39,675 nt of DNA from a virus: positions 1-39,675 of IMG/VR virus record IMGVR_UViG_3300009786_001527; one strand, given 5' to 3'. Positions 23,592 to 30,410 of the stretch are shown piece by piece. Made by a program: the position numbers and the translations under genes. Position 1 is the first letter of the stretch, and each line of letters begins with the position of its first letter. The notes beneath the pieces were generated by a model. That model was not told the DNA's origin and did not search any database. It saw only the letters and a program-made list of their open reading frames with translations.

Positions 23592-24110
23592 ATGCGAAGA
23601 TTTACATCAATTAAGGAGCACAAACACGGACACAAGTTTAATGTTCTTGTGCTTACTTTGTTAGTAGTAGCAGTATTTTCCCTCGGTGGTTGTAATGCTA
23701 CAATGGGTCCTAAAGAAGGATTAGGAACTATAGTCGGTGCCGCGGCTGGCGGGTTACTTGGTAACCAGGTTGGTGGTGGTAGAGGTAAGACGGCCGCAAC
23801 AGTTGCTGGTATTTTTATTGGTGGTATGTTAGGACGCGACGTCGGAGCCTCACTTGATAAGGTAGATAGGCAGATGATACAGCAGACATCATATACTGCT
23901 TTTGAAAAGATGCCTTCGGGTGTAGCATCAACTTGGAGCAATCCCGACACTGGTAACAGCGGATATGTTACTCCTACTCGAACATATAAAACTACTACTG
24001 GTTCGTACTGTAGGGAATTTCAAACAACAGTTAATGTTGGTGGAAAAACACAGGAAGCATATGGAACTGCCTGCAGGCAACCAGATGGTTCGTGGAAAAT
24101 TGTGCAATAA
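23592..24110 (+). CDS. 17 kDa surface antigen-like lipoprotein with glycine zipper
   Basis: A 172-residue lipoprotein of the alphaproteobacterial 17 kDa surface antigen family. Lipobox LGGC with C34, then a glycine-zipper region (EGLGTIVGAAAGGLLGNQVG through IGGMLGRDVG, about residues 42-85), then ALE-like AFEKMPSGVASTWSNP, and the diagnostic C terminus GKTQEAYGTACRQPDGSW. The two late cysteines (YCREF and GTACRQ) may pair. Glycine zippers of this type insert in or span outer-membrane structures. In a phage it could change the host surface during infection, for example to exclude other phages; that is inference. Confidence 0.87.
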   Translation: MRRFTSIKEHKHGHKFNVLVLTLLVVAVFSLGGCNATMGPKEGLGTIVGAAAGGLLGNQVGGGRGKTAATVAGIFIGGMLGRDVGASLDKVDRQMIQQTSYTAFEKMPSGVASTWSNPDTGNSGYVTPTRTYKTTTGSYCREFQTTVNVGGKTQEAYGTACRQPDGSWKIVQ

Positions 24111-24130
24111 GAATTAATTTTTAGTACAAG

Positions 24131-24162
24131 GAGGCAGGCCTAATTAGGCCTACCTCTTTTTT
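24131..24162 (+). terminator. Rho-independent terminator
   Basis: GAGG-C-AGGCCTA pairs with TAGGCCT-A-CCTC (24131-24154, one internal mismatch), followed by a run of eight T at 24155-24162. It ends the exported-protein transcript; the next gene is convergent. Confidence 0.85.
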
Positions 24163-24173
24163 ATGAGAATTTT

Positions 24174-24785
24174 TTACGAGCCGGGTGGCGCTGATAATGC
24201 CTCAATTTTCTCAATAGAGTCTTGAATGCCTCCCTCGCATACTATATTTTGTTGTAATAGTATTGCAATAAAAGATTCAACGGAGTCTGGTGAAGCGTGT
24301 GAATTTCCTAAAATACGAGTACCGTAATTAATAGCCTCATTGAATTGTCCTGCTCCTATATCCCCGAGGGTTTGATTGCTCGCGCCGCCCTTCTTAAGTT
24401 CTTGGACGAGTCCACCTTCCATCTGAACTAATTGCTGATATCTTTGCTTTGTTATTTCGAGCAATGTTGTTAATTGTGCTACAACTGGAAGACCTGGATC
24501 TATATTTTTTATAGTTGCTAATGATATACTAAAGGTTTTGCCTAAGTTTATCATTGTTGCTTGACAGAGATTAACCTGTCGAAATAAAATCATATAGAGT
24601 TGCTGTCTAGTTGCTGGTGTGGCCGGTACAATGGATGTTGTTTGATTTATGTCAGGGACGAGAGTCTGAGCCGGTTCTTGACTATTTTTAATGTCATTAT
24701 CCGCATTTACGCCTGATACTATGAAAACAGACATAAATACTATTAACATTAAAAACCCTACATAATGAACAATATTTTTTATCAT
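24174..24785 (-). CDS. Secreted hypothetical protein, 203 aa
   Basis: A single minus-strand gene within a plus-strand stretch. It has a signal peptide of about 28 residues (FLMLIVFMSVFIVSGVNA), then a Pro/Thr-rich linker, then helical segments such as QLYMILFRQVNLCQATMINLGKTF and ITKQRYQQLVQMEGGLVQELKK. Two cysteines (LCQAT, IVCEGG) may form a disulfide. No family recognised. It converges on the lipoprotein transcript and could be a separately regulated envelope protein. Confidence 0.65.
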   Translation of the reverse strand: MIKNIVHYVGFLMLIVFMSVFIVSGVNADNDIKNSQEPAQTLVPDINQTTSIVPATPATRQQLYMILFRQVNLCQATMINLGKTFSISLATIKNIDPGLPVVAQLTTLLEITKQRYQQLVQMEGGLVQELKKGGASNQTLGDIGAGQFNEAINYGTRILGNSHASPDSVESFIAILLQQNIVCEGGIQDSIEKIEALSAPPGS

Positions 24786-24834
24786 ATATCATTACCTTAT
24801 AAATTAGAATTATTTAGCAATCTACAAAAACAGG

Positions 24835-24863
24835 TTGACTTCTTTACATAATTTTGTTAAAAT
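24835..24863 (+). promoter_or_regulatory. Sigma70-type promoter candidate
   Basis: TTGACT at 24835-24840, a 17-base spacer and TAAAAT at 24858-24863, in the 148-base gap between divergent genes; it would serve the plus-strand genes from 24934 on. The flanking AGG before TTGACT resembles the three repeated promoters. Confidence 0.55.
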
Positions 24864-24933
24864 AATCCTATATTGTTAATTTTGCTTAGTAGTATTTAGT
24901 CGATATATCGTTAAACACAATGGAGAGACCAAA

Positions 24934-25215
24934 ATGGCAAAAGAAAAAGCGGAAGCCGCACAGCCGGCTCCAGAAGAACAACAAATAGAACAGCAGGTAC
25001 AAGCAGAGCCAGTAAGTATTACTGTAACAGATTTGCAGGCACTTGTTAATCTAATTGATGTTGCTAGTTCTAGAGGTGCATTCCGAGGCCCGGAGTTAAC
25101 GGCCGTTGGAACACTTTATAGTAAATTAGCATCATTTTTACAGCAGATAACAGACGCATCTGCTGAACAACAGGCGGCCGCCGTATCACCAGCCGCGGAT
25201 GAAGGAGGGCAGTAA
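24934..25215 (+). CDS. Small phage protein, Ala/Gln-rich ends
   Basis: A 93-residue protein. A central conserved-looking core (VTDLQALVNLIDVASSRGAFRGPELTAVGTLYSKLASFL) lies between low-complexity Ala/Glu/Gln tails. The core resembles short proteins conserved in T4-like marine phages with no known function. GGAGAGACCAAA precedes the ATG. It is followed by the gene at 25217 with one base between. Confidence 0.7.
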   Translation: MAKEKAEAAQPAPEEQQIEQQVQAEPVSITVTDLQALVNLIDVASSRGAFRGPELTAVGTLYSKLASFLQQITDASAEQQAAAVSPAADEGGQ

Positions 25216-25216
25216 T

Positions 25217-25831
25217 ATGCCAATGATTAAACATATGGGGATGAACACTGAAACTAGCCAAAAAGTTGCTGTAGTTTTTAGGCACATTTATAGAGAAGAT
25301 GGCAGTATTCAGGATGATACCCACGCACTTGTAGTAAATTGTGAGACATTACCAAATCTTTGGGTTGATGCATTTATGGACTCTGTTCGTAGTTCTGAGG
25401 CCCAAGATACTGTTAACTATTTTGAGGTTGCCAACAGGCAATTGCTACCAGATGGTAGAACAATTCTTCCAGCATTAGTACAAGAAGGAAGAATGGTAAA
25501 GGTTCGTAGTAATATTATTGAAATGCAACCAGACCATGGTATTAAAATTAAATTAGATGAGCTCAATCGTTTATTGGATGCACAAAAAGCAGGTCATACT
25601 GAGGATAGTCTTCGCACACAAACTAGTGAGGAGGTTATGCGAGTTGTTAATAATCCACCAGATTCATTAATGAGCCCAGATAAGCAAAGAGCATTTCAAT
25701 TACGAGGACAGGCCGATATGCTTAAAGAAGATATTTCTCGCATGGAAGCAGAAGCACAAGATTTAGATCCTCAACCTAAAAGAGGACGCGGCAGACCTAA
25801 GAAACAAGCAACTGCTGATGTCGAAGGATAA
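25217..25831 (+). CDS. Phage protein with C-terminal AT-hook-like tail
   Basis: From the ATG at 25217, placed after AAGGAGGG (25202-25209), the product has 204 residues. The N-terminal ~100 residues look globular (VAVVFRHIYREDG, CETLPNLWVDAFMDSV). The C terminus has a charged coiled segment and ends in PKRGRGRPKKQ, a classic AT-hook, which would bind the minor groove of AT-rich DNA. An earlier in-frame ATG at 25199 has no better support. Function unknown; DNA binding is inferred from the tail. Confidence 0.7.
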   Translation: MPMIKHMGMNTETSQKVAVVFRHIYREDGSIQDDTHALVVNCETLPNLWVDAFMDSVRSSEAQDTVNYFEVANRQLLPDGRTILPALVQEGRMVKVRSNIIEMQPDHGIKIKLDELNRLLDAQKAGHTEDSLRTQTSEEVMRVVNNPPDSLMSPDKQRAFQLRGQADMLKEDISRMEAEAQDLDPQPKRGRGRPKKQATADVEG

Positions 25832-26120
25832 AAAAGATTTTGGTAGATTTTTATCAGAAGTTATAACATCTGAGATACCTATTCAATATGTATCCGCGGT
25901 AACTGTACTTTTTAAAAATGGAAAAACTTCCCGGCTGACCCGAAAGGATTTGTCTAGTCCATTACCATTGGAGAGAAATCTATCATGGGATAAGGTAGCA
26001 GATAGTTTTTCAAATGTTGAGAATGTAGAAATACATATTGACTTAGATGCATTAGAGGAAAAAGTCACGGCAAAAGCATCGACTCTTTTTAAAAAGCATT
26101 TTAAAAATGACAGTGATTAA
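25818..26120 (+). CDS. Hypothetical phage protein, 100 aa
   Basis: A 100-residue charged protein with a strand-turn-strand pattern (IQYVSAVTVLFKNGKTSRLTRKDL) and a helical C terminus. No family recognised. The start lies in the AT-hook gene's 3' end (14-base overlap), and its own 3' end overlaps the DHFR start by 14 bases, so it is translationally linked to both. Confidence 0.62.
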   Translation: MSKDKKDFGRFLSEVITSEIPIQYVSAVTVLFKNGKTSRLTRKDLSSPLPLERNLSWDKVADSFSNVENVEIHIDLDALEEKVTAKASTLFKKHFKNDSD

Positions 26121-26619
26121 TTTAATTGTTGCTTGTGATCTGCAAGGCGGTATTGGATTGTTAAATCAACTCCCTTGGCCAGCGTTAAAAGAAGATATGC
26201 AATGGTTTAAAAAGCATACGATTAATAATATTTGTATTATGGGTAGTAATACCTGGCGTAGTCTCCCTGACGCCTACAGGCCATTACCTGACAGAATAAA
26301 TGTAGTGTTCTCAAGTAAGTCTGATATTAATTATAACGCTGACGTTGTGTTGAACGGCGGTCATAATGCGGCCGCCGTTTCTTATCTAACTGCGGAATAT
26401 CCAAATAAAGACATTTATATAATTGGTGGTAAAACATTATACGAATCCTGGAAGGAAGATGTAGACTATATCCATATAACAAGAATTGACCGCACGTTTG
26501 ATTCAGATGCCTATATTGATATTAAAACACTTTTAAATGGTTGTTCACTTAAATACTGTAAACAAGTTTCTGGTGATATTCCGTATACCATGGAGACGTA
26601 TGAATGCAACAATACTTAG
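26107..26619 (+). CDS. folA: Dihydrofolate reductase
   Basis: A 170-residue DHFR that regenerates tetrahydrofolate from the dihydrofolate made by thymidylate synthase. Features: NLIVACDLQGGIGLLNQLPW at the N terminus, DMQWFKKHT, the NADPH-binding IMGSNTWRSLP, and IYIIGGKTLYESW. The C-terminal half is less conserved. It overlaps the thyA gene by 16 bases, the standard functional pairing. Start ATG within the end of the preceding gene. Confidence 0.93.
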   Translation: MTVINLIVACDLQGGIGLLNQLPWPALKEDMQWFKKHTINNICIMGSNTWRSLPDAYRPLPDRINVVFSSKSDINYNADVVLNGGHNAAAVSYLTAEYPNKDIYIIGGKTLYESWKEDVDYIHITRIDRTFDSDAYIDIKTLLNGCSLKYCKQVSGDIPYTMETYECNNT

Positions 26620-27533
26620 ATGCTTTGCGCCATATTTTAGATAACGGTGTTGATAAAGAAGACCGAACCCAAGTAGGAACCGTTAGTGTCTTCGGTCACC
26701 AAATGCGCTTTGATCTACGACAAGGCTTTCCTGCTACAACCACAAAACGATTAGCATTTAAAGCAGTAACAAGCGAACTTCTATGGATGATAGAAGGCAA
26801 TGGCAACGAGCGCAGACTTGCTGAAATATTGCATGGGCCTAAGATAGATGGTAAGAAGACTATTTGGACTGCTAATGCAGAAGCAGAATACTGGAAACAA
26901 CGTGCCAAAATGCCCGGAGACTTAGGGCGTGTTTATGGTGTACAATGGCGACATTGGAAAACGTCTGACACTTGTAATTGTACAGAATGTTTACGTTGGG
27001 GATGTCATTGTACAGACATTGGAGGCATCTGTGATTGTCTATGCCCTAGTTGCAACACAGAAGTAGATCAATTAGCACTTCTTATTACAGGTATTAAAAC
27101 AAATCCAAGCAGTCGCAGACATATAATAACTGCATGGAACCCTGCAGAGTTACACTTAATGGCATTACCTCCTTGTCATATGACAGCACAATTTTATGTA
27201 GCAAATAATAAACTTAGTTGCCAATTATATCAACGTTCGTGCGATATGTTCTTAGGAGTTCCGTTTAACATTGCAAGTTATAGTCTGCTTACTCATATGG
27301 TAGCACAAGTATGTGGATTAGGAGTTGGAGACTTTGTATGGACAGGAGGCGACTGCCACATATATAATAATCATTTTGATGCAGTACATGAGCAATTAGA
27401 TAGGCAACCTGGTCCATTGCCGCAGTTATCTTTAAATGCAAATGTTGATTCAATAGATAACTTTAGAATGATAGATATTTCTTTAATCAATTACGATCCA
27501 CAACCAACAATAAAGGCGCCCATGGCAGTATGA
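26604..27533 (+). CDS. thyA: Thymidylate synthase with Cys-rich insert
   Basis: Folate-dependent methylation of dUMP to dTMP. Conserved segments: DRTQVGTVSVFGHQMRFDL, SELLWMIEG, LGRVYGVQWRHW, the catalytic Cys C191 in LPPCHMTAQFYV, QRSCDMFLGVPFNIASYSLL and GDCHIYNNH. An insert of about 27 residues between QWRHW and the VDQLALLITGI helix (residues 124-150) holds nine cysteines in CxC and CxxC pairs. This insert is not part of standard ThyA and may bind zinc or a cluster. The length of 309 against about 264 in E. coli is mostly explained by it. Adjacent DHFR and PyrF complete a pyrimidine set. Confidence 0.95.
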   Translation: MQQYLDALRHILDNGVDKEDRTQVGTVSVFGHQMRFDLRQGFPATTTKRLAFKAVTSELLWMIEGNGNERRLAEILHGPKIDGKKTIWTANAEAEYWKQRAKMPGDLGRVYGVQWRHWKTSDTCNCTECLRWGCHCTDIGGICDCLCPSCNTEVDQLALLITGIKTNPSSRRHIITAWNPAELHLMALPPCHMTAQFYVANNKLSCQLYQRSCDMFLGVPFNIASYSLLTHMVAQVCGLGVGDFVWTGGDCHIYNNHFDAVHEQLDRQPGPLPQLSLNANVDSIDNFRMIDISLINYDPQPTIKAPMAV

Positions 27534-28189
27534 AAAATAACAATATTATAGTAGCACTAGATGGAATGAGTTTTTATCAATCACAGTTGCTTATATCTAA
27601 AATCCGTAATGTCATTTATGGTATTAAGATTAATCATATGTTATTGCCTTACTTACAAGATTATGTTAAAGATGGATTGAAAGTGTTTGTTGATCTAAAG
27701 TTGCATGATATTCCTAATACAGTTGAAACAATATTGGAATGGTTAATTAAACAAAAAGCAGATATGACTACATTGCATTTAGCAAACGGGCCTGAATGTT
27801 TTAAGAGAATAGCACACCTTAATGTAGAAATTAAAATGCTTATAGTATGTCATCTTACTTCATTACCACAGCAAGAAATATGGCAAAGGAATACGTATAA
27901 AGAGATATGCGAATCTAAACTTGCCGCGCATGGTATGATATTATCTCCACAAGATTTAATAATGTTTAATGAATATGATTCTTCACATTCTTATAAACGT
28001 ATTTGTCCTGGTGTACGAATGCACGAACGACACGATGATCAAGTACGTGTTGGTACACCACACGATGCAATTCTTAACGGTGCTGACTATCTTGTTGTTG
28101 GAAGGCCTATTACAAAACACCTCTTCCCAGAACAAGAAATTTTAAGTATGTATACGAGTTATCCTAATCAATTTTACTTGGAGGTATAA
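27530..28189 (+). CDS. pyrF: Orotidine 5'-phosphate decarboxylase
   Basis: Makes UMP from OMP, the last step of de novo UMP synthesis. Active-site residues are visible: D11 (VALDGMSF), K33 (GIKINH), D55-x-K57-xx-D60 (VDLKLHDIPNT), and the phosphate loop near ICPGVRM and ADYLVVGRPIT. At 219 residues it is near the bacterial length of ~230-245. It starts with an ATGA overlap after thyA and ends two bases before purF. A phage-encoded pyrF is uncommon. Confidence 0.93.
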   Translation: MKNNNIIVALDGMSFYQSQLLISKIRNVIYGIKINHMLLPYLQDYVKDGLKVFVDLKLHDIPNTVETILEWLIKQKADMTTLHLANGPECFKRIAHLNVEIKMLIVCHLTSLPQQEIWQRNTYKEICESKLAAHGMILSPQDLIMFNEYDSSHSYKRICPGVRMHERHDDQVRVGTPHDAILNGADYLVVGRPITKHLFPEQEILSMYTSYPNQFYLEV

Positions 28190-28191
28190 TT

Positions 28192-29568
28192 ATGTGTGGT
28201 ATTATAGGAGTATATAATGTTGATGAAGCGAGTAAATATGCAACATTAGGTTTACATAATTTACAACATAGAGGTCAAGAAGGTGCAGGAATGATCTCTC
28301 GAACAAGTAAATTCCATTTTCATACTAACTATGGTAGAGTACATGATGTGTTCGGCGACCCCGAAGTTATAGAAAAATTACCAGGTGATATGGCTATAGG
28401 TCACGTACGATATAGTACAGCAGGCGGCCCAAGTGAAGCAAATATACAACCTTTATTTTATAACTTAGACTTTGGTGAATTTGCTATTGCTCATAATGGT
28501 AATTTTACAGACGGTGAAGAGGTAAGGCAAAAATTAATATCCGATGGTGCTATTTTTCAAACAACTACAGACACAGAAAACATTCCTCATATAATGGCAC
28601 GACAATTTAAAAACAAATCTCCAGTAGATAGACTTATTGATGCTCTTCAAGAAGTTAATGGTGCATTTAGTATCATTGCATTCATTAATGATAAAATGAT
28701 TATCGTTAGAGATCCGTCCGGGTATAGGCCTTTATGTATTGGGAAATTTGATACAGGATATGCCGTAGCGTCAGAATCGTGTGCATTAGATATTATAGGT
28801 GCTACAGAAATTAGAGATGTCGAACCGGGTGAAGTTATTATATTAGATAAAACTAGGGCCGGTCTTAAGGACGAATTAAAAGCACACTTACTAGATTGGG
28901 ATGTTAAACAAAAGTTCTGTATTTTTGAACATATCTATTTTGCTAGGCCAGATTCAGTCTTTGATAATAAATTAGTTTATTCTGTGCGTAAACGCATAGG
29001 GGAAGAACTGGCAAAAGAATCTGGTGTTGAATGTGATATGATAGTTCCTGTACCAGACTCGGGTGTGCCTTCGGCATTGGGATATGCACAACAAATGGGA
29101 ATACCATTCGAAGTTGGCATTACACGTAGTCATTATAGCGGCCGAACATTTATTCAACCTACACAGTCTATTAGAAATTTAGGTGTTAAGTTAAAGCATA
29201 GTGCAATGCGTTTATTCAAAGATAAGTCTATTACAATTGTTGATGATTCAATTGTAAGAGGTACAACATCTAAAAAGATAGTAGCGATGGCCAGAGAAGC
29301 AGGAGCAAAAGAAGTACATATGCGTATTGCTTCACCACCTGTAACAGGCCCTTGTTATTATGGCATCGATACTCCTACACGTAAAGAATTAGTTGCTTCT
29401 TCGTATACGGTTGAGGAAGTACGTCAATATATTAATGCTGATACATTAAATTATTTGTCAGTGTCAGGCTTATATAACGCAGTTAATAATGGTAATGAGA
29501 GTGGCCATTGTGATGCTTGCTTTACAGGAAATTATCCTACTAATGTATTAAAGAGCCCGACTCATTGA
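28192..29568 (+). CDS. purF: Amidophosphoribosyltransferase (4Fe-4S type)
   Basis: First committed step of de novo purine synthesis: PRPP plus glutamine to phosphoribosylamine. The N-terminal nucleophile is C2 directly after Met (MCGIIGVYN), so there is no propeptide. Glutaminase motifs LQHRGQEGAGM and IAHNGNF follow. The PRPP site is TIVDDSIVRGTT (residues 348-359). Cysteines C243, C388, C440 and C443 match the 4Fe-4S ligands of the Bacillus subtilis type. The length of 458 is full. The terminator at 29554-29576 includes its last codons. It is the last gene of the nucleotide operon. Such a gene in a phage is uncommon. Confidence 0.95.
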   Translation: MCGIIGVYNVDEASKYATLGLHNLQHRGQEGAGMISRTSKFHFHTNYGRVHDVFGDPEVIEKLPGDMAIGHVRYSTAGGPSEANIQPLFYNLDFGEFAIAHNGNFTDGEEVRQKLISDGAIFQTTTDTENIPHIMARQFKNKSPVDRLIDALQEVNGAFSIIAFINDKMIIVRDPSGYRPLCIGKFDTGYAVASESCALDIIGATEIRDVEPGEVIILDKTRAGLKDELKAHLLDWDVKQKFCIFEHIYFARPDSVFDNKLVYSVRKRIGEELAKESGVECDMIVPVPDSGVPSALGYAQQMGIPFEVGITRSHYSGRTFIQPTQSIRNLGVKLKHSAMRLFKDKSITIVDDSIVRGTTSKKIVAMAREAGAKEVHMRIASPPVTGPCYYGIDTPTRKELVASSYTVEEVRQYINADTLNYLSVSGLYNAVNNGNESGHCDACFTGNYPTNVLKSPTH

Positions 29569-29576
29569 GTCGGGCT
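29554..29576 (+). terminator. Terminator overlapping the purF 3' end
   Basis: AGCCCGACTC (29554-29563), ATT loop, GAGTCGGGCT (29567-29576): a 10-bp stem that includes the purF stop codon, followed by TT and later TTTTT. It lies between convergent genes and may stop both the purF and the minus-strand small-protein transcripts. Confidence 0.82.
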
Positions 29577-29605
29577 TTATATTATATTTTTGCAAAAAAC
29601 TTGTA

Positions 29606-29911
29606 TTAAGAGGCTGTTTCGAGTCGAGCAACTGACCAATCTACGCCAATGGTAATCTCGCCCCAGGTCGCTTTCCAAGTATCATACTGTTCTTCACTAT
29701 CCCAATTGCCTGTGTGTTGAATTACCGAATCACTAACACGTTCAAGTGCCCACCCATTAAAACCATCTGCAACTTCAAGATCGTCAACAATATTAATTGG
29801 ATCTATTAAGTTACTGTCCATTTTAAATATCTTCATGATACTAATATCATCTAATACACTCATATCGTCTGCTCCAATATAAGAAATTTCGCTTACTATC
29901 TCGTATGCCAT
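29606..29911 (-). CDS. Small Trp-rich protein, paralogue A (candidate maturation substrate)
   Basis: A 101-residue acidic protein starting MAYEIVSEISYIGADD. It is closely related to the gene at 30054-30362: both begin MAYE, share DPINIVDDLEVADGFNGW-type sequence, an HTxNWDSExQ segment and a WKAxWGEI segment, and end in ...LET. There are five tryptophans, four of them in the conserved C-terminal half, and no Cys. The start at 29911 (GGAGATTAAA just upstream) matches the paralogue; a TTG at 29923 is less likely. Each copy has its own promoter motif, leader and terminator. It lies immediately downstream of a radical SAM/oxygenase operon on the same strand. It may be a substrate of that system; it could also be a virion protein. 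No known family recognised. Confidence 0.75.
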   Translation of the reverse strand: MAYEIVSEISYIGADDMSVLDDISIMKIFKMDSNLIDPINIVDDLEVADGFNGWALERVSDSVIQHTGNWDSEEQYDTWKATWGEITIGVDWSVARLETAS

Positions 29912-29930
29912 TTTAATCTCCAATTGTTTA

Positions 29931-29961
29931 TGTTCATGAACTGAGCATAGTTATATTTATT
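29931..29961 (-). promoter_or_regulatory. Late-type promoter and palindromic leader, copy A
   Basis: On the minus strand AATAAATA (29961-29954) is followed by TATGCTCA and the palindrome GTTCATGAAC (29941-29932), ending 20 bases before the start codon. The whole leader is nearly identical to copy B at 30381-30410. AATAAATA fits NATAAATA late promoters; the palindrome could be an operator or an RNA element. Confidence 0.6.
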
Positions 29962-29995
29962 AACTTTGTAATGGAATCGATCTACTAACGTATTA

Positions 29996-30024
29996 AAAAA
30001 CCCGGCTTACTAAGCCGGGTTTTT
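29996..30024 (-). terminator. Bidirectional terminator between the two small genes
   Basis: AAAAACCCGGCT (29996-30007), loop TACTA, AGCCGGGTTTTT (30013-30024). The stem of A/T and G/C pairs gives a U tract on both strands. It stops the transcript of the gene at 30054-30362 before promoter copy A, so each small gene is a separate unit. Confidence 0.88.
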
Positions 30025-30053
30025 GTCGTTACTATATATTTTTGCAAAAACTT

Positions 30054-30362
30054 TCAATCAGGTGTTTCTAACGACGTTATTGTCCAATCATCACCGGGAA
30101 CAATTTCGCCCCAGGCTGCTTTCCAAGCATCGTGCTGGGATTCACTATCCCAATTGCTTGTATGTACAACAACATTGCTGTCTGTCCGTCTTACGGTCCA
30201 GCCATTAAAACCATCTGCAACTGCAAGATCTTCAACCATATCGATTGGATTTAATAGATTGCTTTCAGTTTTAAATTTATTCAATATTTGGCCGGTACCT
30301 AATGTAATTACATCATCCATTGCTCCAATATAAGTGATTTCGGATACTCTTTCGTATGCCAT
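30054..30362 (-). CDS. Small Trp-rich protein, paralogue B (candidate maturation substrate)
   Basis: A 102-residue protein starting MAYERVSEITYIGAMDD, paralogous to the gene at 29606-29911. Conserved blocks: NPIDMVEDLAVADGFNGW, VVVHTSNWDSESQ and DAWKAAWGEIVPGDDW. The N-terminal third after ITYIGA is the most divergent part, with a short insertion and deletion between copies. GGAGATTAAA precedes the ATG. Same strand as, and 46 bases beyond, the aminotransferase-like gene. The small size, the duplication and the location next to peptide-modifying enzyme families make it a plausible precursor or target, but no leader cleavage site can be proven. Confidence 0.75.
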   Translation of the reverse strand: MAYERVSEITYIGAMDDVITLGTGQILNKFKTESNLLNPIDMVEDLAVADGFNGWTVRRTDSNVVVHTSNWDSESQHDAWKAAWGEIVPGDDWTITSLETPD

Positions 30363-30380
30363 TTTAATCTCCTATTGTAT

Positions 30381-30410
30381 GTTCATGAACTGAGCATAAT
30401 TATATTTATC
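30381..30410 (-). promoter_or_regulatory. Late-type promoter and palindromic leader, copy B
   Basis: Minus strand GATAAATA (30410-30403), then TATGCTCA and GTTCATGAAC (30390-30381), 19 bases before the ATG of the gene at 30362. The motif overlaps the stop codon of the aminotransferase-like gene. Sequence and spacing repeat copy A. Confidence 0.6.

Noticed and set aside
29581-30050. TTTTTGCAAAAA sequences after the two small genes as terminators
   Set aside because: They are short A/T palindromes without a stable GC stem. True terminators lie just beyond, at 29554-29576 and 29996-30024.
29606-30362. Calling the two small proteins classical RiPP precursors
   Set aside because: They are longer than most precursors, lack Cys, a leader cleavage motif or core repeats, and no RRE-domain or peptidase gene is adjacent. 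I keep them only as candidate substrates.
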